This document shows positions 49,260 through 60,734 of a stretch of 64,000 nucleotides of DNA, one piece after another. The stretch spans positions 372,001 through 436,000 of the forward strand of contig VTFK01000075.1 in assembly GCA_009617715.1 (NCBI GenBank), in the 5' to 3' direction. Origin of the DNA: Plectrocnemia conspersa. Lineage: Eukaryota; Arthropoda; Insecta; Trichoptera; Polycentropodidae. The number at the start of each line of letters is the position of its first letter. The stretch's first letter is position 1. The position numbers were made by a program, and so were the translations under genes. The notes beneath the pieces are model-generated. The model was not told the origin of the DNA, searched no databases, and saw only the letters and a list, made by a program, of their open reading frames with translations.

Positions 49260-49690
49260 GCGAAACGTCCATTTACTATTCAAACCCAAACCTAATGAAA
49301 GTTCTTAAAATAATTATAGTTTTAGAACTGTTATGAGGTTAAGTCTAAAATACAAACTAAGCCAAGTATTGGTTAAAGTATATTAAAACTGAATTTTGGT
49401 CAATAGGAGGGCGCAAAAATAGTTTTCACTTCTCAGAAGTAAAAAATTCACTTATTGTAAGCCGTAATATTGTTAAAAAAAGTCTTCCACTGTGATGACG
49501 ACGGCACGATTTTATTGCTTTTGACGTGGATTGTAAACAGAGATTCTAAATCTTGATTTTAGTCAGAAAAATGCATGTCATTTAATGAAATACTATTAAT
49601 TTTAATAGAATCGAAATATTAAAATAACGACCACTGGCTGGCCAACTTTTGCCCTCCTCCCCTCTGAAAAAAGTTGAAATGACGCCCCTG
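49260..49690 (+). mobile_element. Foldback-type element, copy B
   Basis: Begins GCGAAACGTCCATTTACT, matching in reverse the end of 29020-29631, shares GAAAGTTCT, GGTCAATAG, CACTTCTCAGAAGT and TTTTATTGCTTTTGACGTGG with it, and ends TTGAAATGACGCCCCTG. Confidence 0.6.
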
Positions 49691-49754
49691 CATTCGTCGC
49701 TCTGAATACCTTTGCGTGCTACATACAATTATATATATTCGTTCCAGATTCGTT

Positions 49755-49830
49755 GAAAGTTATTCATGGGGTGTTCAATGTTCTGACCAACGCAAGCATC
49801 TAACTTGTTCAACAGTTTTGGTGCGAGCGA
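49755..49830 (-). repeat. Dispersed repeat, family with CACCCCATGAA
   Basis: On the minus strand reads CGTTGGTCAGAACATTGAAC followed by ACCCCATGAATAACT, matching 32840-32880 and 37230-37255. Confidence 0.5.
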
Positions 49831-51691
49831 AGATATTTTATAAGATATATCTAAAATAAATAATTTATTGCTTCTTTATATTTTTATAAAATTCATAATA
49901 TTTTTTTTAATTCACAAAATCGTCGTATATTTTAATTCTGATCGTCCCATATTTTTATTCTGACCGTATGCTATTTTATTCTAACCATTTGATATTTTTT
50001 TCTACTCTGAGTAATATAATTATGAGTAGACTTAATAAAATTCTGACCGAAATTTGATTTTTATTCTGTCCATTTAATTTTTTGCCTTAAACTATTTATA
50101 ATGTATCAATCGGTGATGTAGTGGAGCCGTAATTAACATTTATTTGAGCTTAACTGAATAGTTACCGACAGCACACTTCACAACCCAAATACAACGCAAC
50201 AAACAAAATCACTAAAGTAATTGTCTCCGGGTTCACATAAACTGAAATCTGATTGATTACCCCAAAGAGGAGTATCTTTCTAGTACTTTTTTTAAGAACA
50301 ACACCACTGGTATCAATAGCATTGAATGAACATACTTTTAGCACTGATTTAAATATTTCTACAAATATCTTACATTTAAATTAAATCTTAAAACATCATT
50401 AAGCTGATAAGCTTTACTTTGGTTGTTATAAAAAGTAATAGTATCTGCTCATGGTAACGTCCATCGTAATCATAATTACTCATGATCTATTAGTATTAAA
50501 TTTACAGTGATGACATAATCCATATATATATTTTGTTATAAATAAATATACAGAAATTGAGATTAGCTCTGGCTCCGTTTTGCTGTGCACCGGCTTAAGA
50601 GCACGATTACTCAGTACGCACAGAATGGATACACACATGCATACAAAACCTTGAGTAATGTAAATAAACGGCTTTTAATTTTCCTTGGTTAACTGCACAT
50701 CTTTATATGTAACTTATTCTTAACATAAATTACTTACTAGACCTTCTAAAAAGTCTTCAATTAAAATTTCTAACAATAAGATATATCAATGACTTTGAAG
50801 ATGAATATCAGGTTTCTTTAATATATTTGCAGAAATGTAGATAAAATCAGCAAGTTTCAAGTTTTCTTCAAATTCAAATGTGTTCCAAACACAACTATAT
50901 AAAACCCAAACTGATAATGTCATCCATAAACAAAAAGGTCAACGTTTTGTTAATTGTTTATGTGAAGCCATTAATTGTTATTCCGATCTTCCTTTCACTC
51001 TAGTAAAGTTAGTATTATTCTCAGGTATATATGTATTATGGACATACATATATACATATTCATATTGTTATAGTAGTAGTAATTATACGAGACATGTCTA
51101 ATATTGTTTATGAACCTCACGTCTAAAGATTTAAAATAATGTTTAAATACTTTTTATCTTAATATTCGACTCCCTTCTATAAAAAACAGCTATATTTGAA
51201 TAATTTTTATTGATTTTTCCATTTTATATATCACAATTATGTTACAATTTAAATTACATACATACAAGCACGCTCATTCATACAAAATGTTTTTCAAAAT
51301 TGAACACTCTCTTGTAGAGAATGCTTCGATTTCAATTTATTTTGTTCATAGTATTTTTGTACTAGACATTCAATGGATATTAAATATTTTCAATTGAGAA
51401 CGCAGGTCGAATTTAAAATAATACAAAAGCTTTGTAGTCATTTCAGCTGATTGAACCGTTTCTTGAAAGTCACATTTTTACCGTCATCAATATTAGAAAA
51501 TAATCTCATGTAGGCAGTTAAATAAATAAAAATAAAAAAGCTTATCAAATATGAGATCAAACAAAAAAACCTGAAAAATAAATAATAAATCCCCCAAAAC
51601 TCCTTCACCGTATTAAAAAAATTTTGATTTTAAAGTTACGAATAGAAACATTGACTGTAATATATGACTTTCAATTGGCTATGTGTTTGAT

Positions 51692-52069
51692 TTAAAACGG
51701 TTTGGCGTTGTCTTCGAACGTTATCTTGGGTACGAAGCCGCTCTCTCCGTCAACGCTGTACTCGACGGTCATCAGTCTTCCGTCGGGCAAGAGCACCCTG
51801 TAAGCTCCGTTAACTTTTCCGCTCTCATCTCCGAGTTCATTTTTGTTGAAGAACAGGTTCTTCTCTGGATCTTTCACTTCATATTTATATTCATACTGTA
51901 CACATAAAAAATATTAATAATATTTGTACGCATATTTGTATATAAGTTTGACTGAAATACATACAGGCATCGGAGCTTCTGCTGGAGCTTGTGGCGCCGC
52001 ATTGACCGCAACAATAAATAACACCAAACCCAAGCATATCATTGTCGACTGCCTTATAGCACAAGACAT
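51692..52069 (-). CDS. Cuticular protein with RR chitin-binding domain
   Basis: Two coding exons (minus): 52069-51965 and 51895-51692, 102 residues. Residues 1-24 form a signal peptide (ICLGLVLFIVAVNA core), cut before APQAPAEAP. A second Met at position 10 may be the true start. The rest is one Rebers-Riddiford chitin-binding domain: YEYKYEVKDP, then NGAYRVLLPDG, VEYSVDGESGFVPKITFED, ending at TAA with no tail. The protein is secreted and built into cuticle. An AG acceptor sits just before the first ATG, so an upstream untranslated exon is likely. A TATA box at 52882-52889 could be its promoter. Downstream AATAAA (minus) at 51336-51341. The domain is RR-2-like in the PDG region but short overall; I leave the subclass open. 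Confidence 0.9.
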
Positions 52070-52849
52070 TTTTAATATCTGAAACACGTTAATGGCTAAA
52101 TTAAAAACATTACAGTATTTTCCCATGATTGACATGATCATACGCGAACTATTATCTTTTTGTCTTCCTATTAACACCCCGAGCACAATGTTGTCAAGAC
52201 TGTGCAATACTCTCATGCATTGTTCGGTACACAATTATTACATGTTTGAGTATTGTATGGATATGTTACAATGTGTGAAAGAAAAGCGATTAACTGATAT
52301 CAAAAGAATGATTGCACATACTACACAAAGGTCAGGCGGTGTAGGTGTAAACATGGGCACAGGGTCAATCTATTGTAGTACTTATGTGGAAAATTGATCT
52401 AAGGGTTATTAACAGAACAAAATCTATTGTGAATAATAATGATATACAAATAATTAAAATTATTTGTATATAATATTCTTTTCAGTTATGTCAAGTTAAC
52501 TTTAAAATATTTTTATAGATTATTCTCTAATTAAGATATACCTAACAATGTCAATATTAATTGTATTTTAACACGATAATTTATGCAAATCGCTTGACGT
52601 TGCGTATTAAATTGCCTTATTATTATTTTTTTAATTGTTTTAATTGATTATGTAGACCGATTATTAAAAATGTATGTGTGATGATGATACACAATTTTTT
52701 CAGTCAATGTTCACAGTTCACTGTTAGTATATAAAAAATATTTTCACTATGACGAATCAACGTCGATTTCGGCACTTCTATCTCACCTTTGAAATTTAAT
52801 TAAAGACGTAAAAATAAAACTATCGCACAAAGGCTGTAGATTTTCTCAC

Positions 52850-52889
52850 GCGACTGGCACAATTTTGAATAGTGCTTCACGTTTATATA
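52850..52889 (-). promoter_or_regulatory. Candidate core promoter of the cuticular protein gene
   Basis: On the minus strand GTATATAAAC (TATA box at 52889-52882) is followed about 30 bases later by CCAGTC near 52855, similar to the arthropod initiator TCAGT. It lies 0.8 kb upstream of the start codon, consistent with a short untranslated first exon and an intron. Confidence 0.4.
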
Positions 52890-55800
52890 CTCCATCCGTG
52901 TATCTTCATAGACTCCCTCCTCTCGATCTGCTAGTGTTTGGCATGATTTTTCCACCACCAACCTTTGTCACCTTATGATCAGATCTTCCATCATCGCGAA
53001 TCGTTGTAAAAATAAACCAACTTGCGAATGATTATAAGTATAAAAATAGAAAAAAAACAATAATTCAAAATTTCTGTAATTGTGAGAGAAATATGATTAG
53101 ATTGATAGATTAAATTTATTAAAATCATATATATCTATTTGTTAAATAAAAATGTATTCGCATCCCATAAAAATTGAATTATGAACGATTTTATTTTTTA
53201 TAGTGATCAAAAAAACAGGATGATATAGACCCGAAAAACAAGAGTTATATTATTAGGCAATAGATATAATATATATTTGATTACAATATACAGATAAACC
53301 TTAATACATCAAAAACGATTTGTTCTAAAATAACCGTAAATATATTTTTCTAAATTATGTTCTTCAATAATAATATTTATACACAATCCTGAAGTCAAGT
53401 AAAATAATGTCATAGCTCGAAAGCAACTAGATCCGCCTTTCAATGTCGTGATAGCAATGAACTAATTCAAATTTTCAGAAACTCGTAAAATGCTTTGGAT
53501 CAATCAAAATAGCTGTTTCGTAATTCCTTGCAATATATTAATTTGTTTCATCTAATCATACATATTAAATAAGATCAGTAATCTCTCAATATTTGCAACG
53601 AAAACTTATTTATTGTTTCTTAGTTAATCTTTACTAAATTTACTTTAAATAAAATGTAAAATAGAAAGCTTGAAATTGTTAAATAATTTTCACGATTCAA
53701 CAAATTATTTAATGTTTTTTAATATATTTTAGAATAATCAAAATCTGCTGCCTTATAATTTGAAATCTAATCCGCCTAAATTTGCGTGGTTTGCTCTTAA
53801 ATTAATTAAACTGTAAAAAATCATAGAAAACCAAACGTCGTATGAACGGCAAAAAATGTATGTTGTCGTACATGCGAACTGATGGCGTAATATTTTATTT
53901 GCTTAATTACTTAGATAACAGTAACGGTTTATTATATTAAACATTTCCAAAATTAGCAAAATTGGTTTTATATAATATAGACAAATACAGAACTAAAAAC
54001 ATTTATTCAAATTCGAAAAAATTAGCTACATTTCATTTTACTTACTTTTTTCTATTAATATGAGGAAAACATTTTTTTATTAAAAATTGGTTAGCAAAAT
54101 TTAGATTTAATATATTTACTATAATATATTACATACCATATTTGTAAACACATCCTTACATTGAAAAAATAATTTAATGATAATGTTGGCAAATATTTTA
54201 AGTGCAAACATAGTATATATAATTGACTCCACGACAGTTGATCCCCAAAAGTTTTTCAAGTATTTATATTCGTAAATACTGATTTTTCATTCTTAATTAA
54301 ACCTTTTTAAAATTAAATTAAACAATTGGATATTTTTTAATAAATTCATTTTATTGTACTCGCGTGTATATAATCACAATTTATAAAGCTTCTTTCGCAG
54401 CAAGTGCAGATAATTTCATATACATATTCATATAATATTTATTACAATTTGCTGAAGTAACAATGACTATAGAATCGTTTAGAACGTCCACCAAATTTAA
54501 TGGATATGATGGATCCACCAGCAAATTCCTAGCAGAAAATTTAATTTTTGAAATGATTTCTTAAATTGAATTCATCATTGGCGAATACGGTGGTAGAACA
54601 AATAGAGTATGATTTGTGTTATTGTTCACTGTTCAACAAGCTCACGCACTTTCTGGGTATGGTGTATTCGAGATCGAGATTTTATTCGGCCAATTTCTGC
54701 AATAATCTTTTGATTAGGTTGCGAAAATTTTTTGAATTTCATGCCATTGTTTAGTTTAATTTTTAAAAGGTTTAATATGAAATGAAAAAGGTTTCATTTG
54801 AAATAAAAATCCTGTATCAGTAATCGTGAAGGTTTTGAATATTTAAATAATATTGTATTTAAATAGGGTGGGAGCAAATTTATAAAAAAATATTGCTCTC
54901 ATACGAAATTATATAAAATTTTAGATAATTAAGAATCTTTTCATATTTTAATTTTTAATTAATACAAAAAACGTATCTATAGACATATAAAATATCTCAA
55001 ATATCTGATATTAAAATATTACTATGAAAACCATCTTATTCATTGTTATTAAAACTATGAATTTATGTAATCCTACATATTGAGATTAAAAATATATTTA
55101 ATAATAATAACTGAACTTGTATTCAAGTAAAAAAAAAATATTTTCCAATTAACGATGTACATACATACTTTCTAAAGAAACTAGAAAAGTAATATTATTT
55201 TTTAATAACCTTTACAATTTGTGATCTTAATAGGTAATAATAATATTTATTATTGATACTTTTTACTTAAATACGAATTCGAGATTATATTTTACTATTT
55301 AAAAATATCCATAAATACAAGTTTGAATGGATAATTTACATAAAATTAAAATATATTTTCGTCAAAAATATTTAATGAATGAATTTTCTTTATTGAACTA
55401 TAAAATTTGCCCAAACGATAAAAAAACTTTAGTTGTGATGAGAAATGCAGGGCATCTCAACACTATAGTCATATATGCAACTTCGATACTAAGCATATAA
55501 GAATATAAAATATAGGGAATGACAGTATGAATAAATATGTCTTACAATTTGAACGAATGCAAAGTGGGATTCCCAAGATATTTGTATCTGAAGAAATTTG
55601 GATGTTTTACTTTTGAATATTTTAAATAATATTAACAAGATATTTTTAATGATATATTCATCTCGTTTATATGACAATTTTATTAAACATTCATTGAGAG
55701 GAATCACCCATTGTTCTTCTATATCGATCAGTTGGTTTGCTCATGAACACGCTCGTGCGTTATAATGTCGCTTTGTTACGATCAAAACTTGTAAAATCAA

Positions 55801-56494
55801 AATAATATTAAATTCGATTTCAACAAGAACAATCTGACTCATTCTCGCTGAGGTAGCTTAAACACCCCCGTAGACCTGTGGGTGGGGGGGTGCTATTACT
55901 AGGATGATACGCAATGCATGCAGTGCAATGCACTTCCAGCCAGCCAGCGAGAGTCCGTCTCCCTGAGCGCTCAGGATAAAAACTAATACATCTCTAATAA
56001 CATACCTAGTAATAACCGAGGGAACCGCTCACCCGGGCGTCGCAAGCTGGGTTGTCCACCCGAAGGGTTGGACTCGTAGAGCGTTATTACCAAAAACGGT
56101 AGTGGTGCACGCAATGTATAATATAACACATAGTTAAACTTCCTGCACGATCTGTAAATATGGATATATTTCATAATTCACATGGGGAGTAAACTTCGAT
56201 TTTTAATTTGTTGTTTTTTTTTATATTGTATCATTTTGCACTTCTTTATTCTTATTACTTATCCATTCTCGGATATTAGCTAAACTACTATTTACTACTG
56301 TGCTAAATAAGAAAGTAGTGCTTTTTAAATCATTGCAATAAGTAGTTCAGCCAAGATATTCTTCTTACTGTTCTACTCTTTCCATTTATCTTGTCTTGGA
56401 TAATAAGGTGTTTGTGTTATTATTTAAAAAAAATACTTTATTGTATCTCTATACTTGTATGAATTTATTGAGGTTTAGTTTAAATATGTTTTGC

Positions 56495-56590
56495 TACCTT
56501 GCACTTGAATACTTTGCACTATAAATGTAATACTTTGCACTACAAATTTGATACTTTGCACTATAAATTTAATACTTTGCACTATAAATA
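56495..56590. repeat. Tandem repeat of about 21 bases, four to five units
   Basis: Unit AATACTTTGCACTATAAATTT repeated with small changes. The same motif appears inverted at 56925-56970, bracketing the element between. Confidence 0.85.
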
Positions 56591-56638
56591 ATTTAGCTTG
56601 CCGTCTACCTATACATTTGTTGAGAATTGCGAAACATC

Positions 56639-56890
56639 CATTTTCTGTTCAAACCAAAACTATTTCCAAAATGAATTTACCAAACTTAAATTTGGACTTC
56701 AAAGAATAGATCTATAGTCATAGTGCAAAGTATTACATGTGGGGGGGGGGGGGGGGGTAGGTCGGACTTATCTTTGAATTTAATAAAATACATATTATGA
56801 ATCTTAGGGAAATCAAAATAATAACACGACCACATTCTGGCCAATTTTTTGCCCCATCCCCCCGCTCTAAAAAAGCTGAAATGACGTTCC
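56639..56890 (+). mobile_element. Foldback-type element, copy C (shortened)
   Basis: Starts GCGAAACATCCATTTTCTGT and ends AAAGCTGAAATGACGTTCC, the same ends as copies A and B, but is only about 250 bases and lacks the TTTTATTGCTTTTGACGTG core. Confidence 0.5.
56741..56757. repeat. Run of 17 G
   Basis: Seventeen consecutive G in an otherwise AT-rich region, at the point where other copies of this repeat carry GGGGAGG-type sequence. Confidence 0.9.
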
Positions 56891-59800
56891 TAAATCGCAC
56901 GCTTCACGTGCGGTTTATTTGTATAGTATTACATTCATAGTACAAAGTATTAAATTTATAGTGAAAACTATAAATGTAAATGTAATTATATATTTTCCTT
57001 TGTATGTATCCACTGACTCATAATCAAACTGTTTTAAATTTATGTTATTTTTATGTGCATTGCCATCAAGTAATTATGAAATAATTTAGATGACCTTTAT
57101 ACAGTATAAATAATGTATTTTACGTTATTGATATACTATAGTGTTTTTATTTAAAACTTCATTTAATTTCCAATTTAATAAGAGTATTATTATGTTTTCC
57201 TCTTTTCATACTAAGTTTTTTTAAAACAAATATTGGAATCACCTAAAAAGTGACACGATTTTATATTTATTATACAGTGTTAGATTTCTTCGGTACACAT
57301 AATTCGAACATTTTCTCAATTGAAGTATTCAATCGTTAGCCTTCACAAAATGCACCATTTTATTATTTCATGTGTTTTAAATTATTGTTATTTTATCAAG
57401 GAAAATTTTAATTTAGGCACATTAGTTTCATCGATAATTTTACATCACAAAAAATGCAATATTTTAATAACACAAATTACTATAACCTATTATTATTATT
57501 AAAACATCATCACGTAAACCAATCTCAACCAACGTCCGATTGATTGGCATGTATGATCGATTATTTTTTAAGGTCACAATAGGACCCATCAAACCACGGT
57601 CGAAGGTCTCGCAAACCCCATGACCCAAACGTCGAGGAGCGATAATCATTTGCGTGCGATTTCAATATTCCTCGGCTATTTACAATTTCGGATTAGTTTT
57701 TTGTACACTTCATTTCAAACATTATTTTTTATGATGTTTTTTTCGCAACATACACTGAGTTGATTAATGGATTTGACTTTAAAAACGCACACGTAATAAT
57801 TATATAATCTCACAAAAATGTATATGTTTGTACTATATATTACCTATGCATCAATAAAATAGTTAGATTTGTGTGATTCAACAAGGCAGGTTAAAAAATT
57901 GATGAACACGCGGAAACTCCAAAGCTATTAATTAGATGAAACAAAATTACTCACTTCCCACGAATCTAATGCAATATGGTTCTTTATTTTTGGCAGATTT
58001 ATATTTTCAGTTGAAACCACAACATTTCAGCATAATTAATTAATTGAAAAAATCACACGCGAATATATTAACAATGTGTTTTATAATCGTGATGTATGAT
58101 CACAATATATTTATACACAAGCAATACTTCCGCGTTTATTAAACTATTTTATTGTATGTATATATTTTGAAAATGGCATGATTTCGCTTCGATCATCGTG
58201 CGAATGCTGTAAAATATTGCTTAGAGATTGCAATAAATTTGCTCATACTTAACATGTCTAAACCAGTTAAGTTAGGTTAACCTAAGCTAACTCAACTCAG
58301 GTTAATTTAACTCGTAAACATGTGCATATATTTTGTTTTATAATATTCATACGTTAATTTATTCACTCAGTGTAATATATTGTACAATTATACTACGTGA
58401 GATTGATGTACTATCAAAGCAAAAACGCTTATCTTCCTGAGGTCACTTTGTAGCATTGGCGAGGTCATCTTCATAAATTTACAATATTAACCATATAAAT
58501 ATATTACAGTTTAATAAATCAAATTGAGGATCTTAAAAACACAATAAACGATCCGTCAAAGCAATTAATTAATACTCAATAAAATAAATCTCACGATTTC
58601 TTGACTATCTCAACATAAGTGAGGTGTAATCGTTTAATAAAGAAATAAAATTTTATTACACGCCACTTGTTATAAAATGGTCAAAATACAATGTATGTAC
58701 ATATGTATGTATTTATTGTGTGTAATATATGTTCGTTAGTGTGCGATTTTATGTATAAAATGTAGTTGAGCAATCGAATGTTACTGCATTTAATTCACTC
58801 GAAATTTTTATTTTGATGTCTCAATCGTTTTCGCTTCTCACAATCACACTACTTTTCAACGCTTCGTTTTTATTTTAATAATGAAAAAACGTTAAACTAT
58901 CGTAGTTTAAAAACTTGTATATTAACGAGAATAATATTTTTAGTAATATTTAATTTAAAAAATCAATGTAGGTATGAAATGTTTCAACTCATATTCAATA
59001 TGAAAAAATATTAATTGATAATTTTTTACTAATAAACTTGTATATTAATACTAAGAAATAATTTAAGTTACTTTGATATATTTTAAAATCTGATCAACAA
59101 TTAATTGAATTTTAGAGCAATCGTCTAAAGTGTCATCTTAATAGTCTGATTATTAACCTTGATGTCGAAATTTTTAGCGCACGACTTGACTATCATCATG
59201 AAAAATATATTATCATTATGTTGAAAAAGAAACGAACTTACACATTATATGTCATATTCATATATAATGACCTTGTATAGCAGACAATATTCACAACTTC
59301 TATGAATTTCGTATTCTATTTAGGACCAGTTGTAATTTTATTTTTATGAAAATTTATTAAAACACTAATAAATTTTATTCAAAATACCCTTTTGTTAAAA
59401 TAACTTAAGATCTATAAATGTTCTGGTAAGAAGACGATTAGTGCTGGAAAATTAGAGAAAAACAATTATATGTATTGAAAATTCAGTTGGAATTTTGACT
59501 GGTTTAGTGCAACGATGCCAACCTCACTGTCTGCCACTACTTACATTATAATAATAAAAAAATGCGCGGTTGGATTGACTACACATGAGAAATCGTGTGA
59601 GCCCCGAAAGGCCTAAGCCAAATATCATAATGGGTCGAATTGCATTAGCCTATTCTTTACGCTATATAATAAAGTTATTATATTAATAAGTGGTTTCTGT
59701 ACCTACATTCTATAACTTAGGCCTGCGATAAAATTTGCCTTAATATTGTAATTAAATAATTTTGTTTTCTCACTCTCTTTTATTATCAATTCAGCACAAT

Positions 59801-60543
59801 TTTGAGTGCTCGCGTATCGTTTTAAATAATTCACCGCGCAACCAAATTATTTTTTTAATTTAAATGACAGCTTTTACAAAATTACGTGCAGTTAAAAAAA
59901 TATACTGCGCAACATCAGATTTTTTTAGTAAATATCCAGTAGCAATATATTGATATTTTTGTTAGTGGCACAATCATTTAAATGTAAACATTTTGGCAAA
60001 GAATATAATTCAAATAAATATTTGATTCTGCTGAAGGAAATCGAACACGTGGCTCTGTATTTTCAGCTCAGTATATTACGGATTATGCTAGTCCGGCTCT
60101 GTATACATGTAGATATTGAAAAGTTCATTTCATTTAGTACTCACTTTTGTTATTATGCTTTTTAAGTATATGTATGTGGATGCCGGGTGATAATAATTAT
60201 AATTAACGATAAGATTTCTTTTGAGCTTTATTGAGAGTTTTTCCTTATATTGTATCATCAATCATTTTGCTTGTGTATAAATTCAAAAGACATCTTCAAA
60301 GCCATTTCCTCAACATTTCAACGTGCAATCGAACCTATCTAAAATGCCTTATCCAGAAGATCGAAGCAGATGTCGCGCATAAAATGCCACCAAACATAAA
60401 CGCTTTAAATCAAACCGAATTGCAATAGCTTGAATTGGCATTTGTCGAGGTCTCGCCGAAGATCGCAAAGTTTAACCGGTGCCGACATTTACATACAGTA
60501 TACACAATATAAACTCTATGTATTATCTCGGGCCGTAACTTAC

Positions 60544-60734
60544 AGATCGTCAATAATATCGTCCTTTGTTTTTCTAAATCGGTGTTGTTTGATTTGACAT
60601 TTGTCGATCCGCGCCAGGACGTTTTTCGCTAATTGGTCGCGAAACGCCAATTTTGCATGATGGAACAAAAAGATAAGGTCGCCGATTGAAGTACACATCT
60701 TTGTGTTGCACAAGAGCGGGACGTGAATAGGCAA
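60544..60734 (-). CDS. Candidate orphan exon
   Basis: An open frame on the minus strand ends DDIIDDL exactly before a strong donor (GTAAGT). It contains MCTSIGDLIFLFHHAKLAF and is rich in charged residues near its end (KQHRFRKTKDD). The composition is less AT-rich than its surroundings. No family recognised and no partner exon found, so it may be a first exon of an unknown gene or a chance frame. Confidence 0.25.

Larger units (their letters stand above)
48320..50095. mobile_element. Element with inverted arrays of GGTCAGAAT subterminal repeats
   Basis: The left 190 bases carry several diverged direct units of about ATGGTCAGAATTAATAT; the right 170 bases carry similar units inverted (ATTCTGACC, ATTCTAACC, ATTCTGTCC). 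Between them lie nested smaller elements at 48737-48893 and 49260-49690. The layout is that of a foldback or other TIR element with subterminal arrays. It begins 40 bases after the last recognised HFM1 exon. Confidence 0.55.
48281..51691. other. Repeat-filled DNA downstream of the last HFM1 exon
   Basis: Starts with the composite element at 48320-50095. From 50100 to 51690 the DNA is AT-rich; short open frames at 50162-50344 (minus) and 50880-51101 (plus) show no known domain. No continuation of HFM1 was recognised. Confidence 0.45.
56495..56975. mobile_element. Element bracketed by inverted TACTTTGCACT arrays
   Basis: Left array of TACTTTGCACTATAAATTT units, right inverted units (AGTACAAAGTATTAAATTTA). 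Inside is copy C (56639-56890) of the GCGAAACGTCC...AATGACGT element, plus a lone inverted unit TAGTGCAAAGTATTACAT at about 56720. A run of 17 G occupies 56741-56757. Confidence 0.55.

Noticed and set aside
52092..52397. 101-residue plus-strand frame upstream of the cuticular gene
   Set aside because: No homology recognised and no splice or promoter context on that strand; it overlaps the cuticular gene's upstream region. I also considered it as an HFM1 continuation, but it has no Sec63-domain motif.
57464..57649. Minus-strand frame with APRRLGHGVCETFDRG
   Set aside because: It looked transposon-like, but I could not match it to a family and it is interrupted; not supported enough to list.
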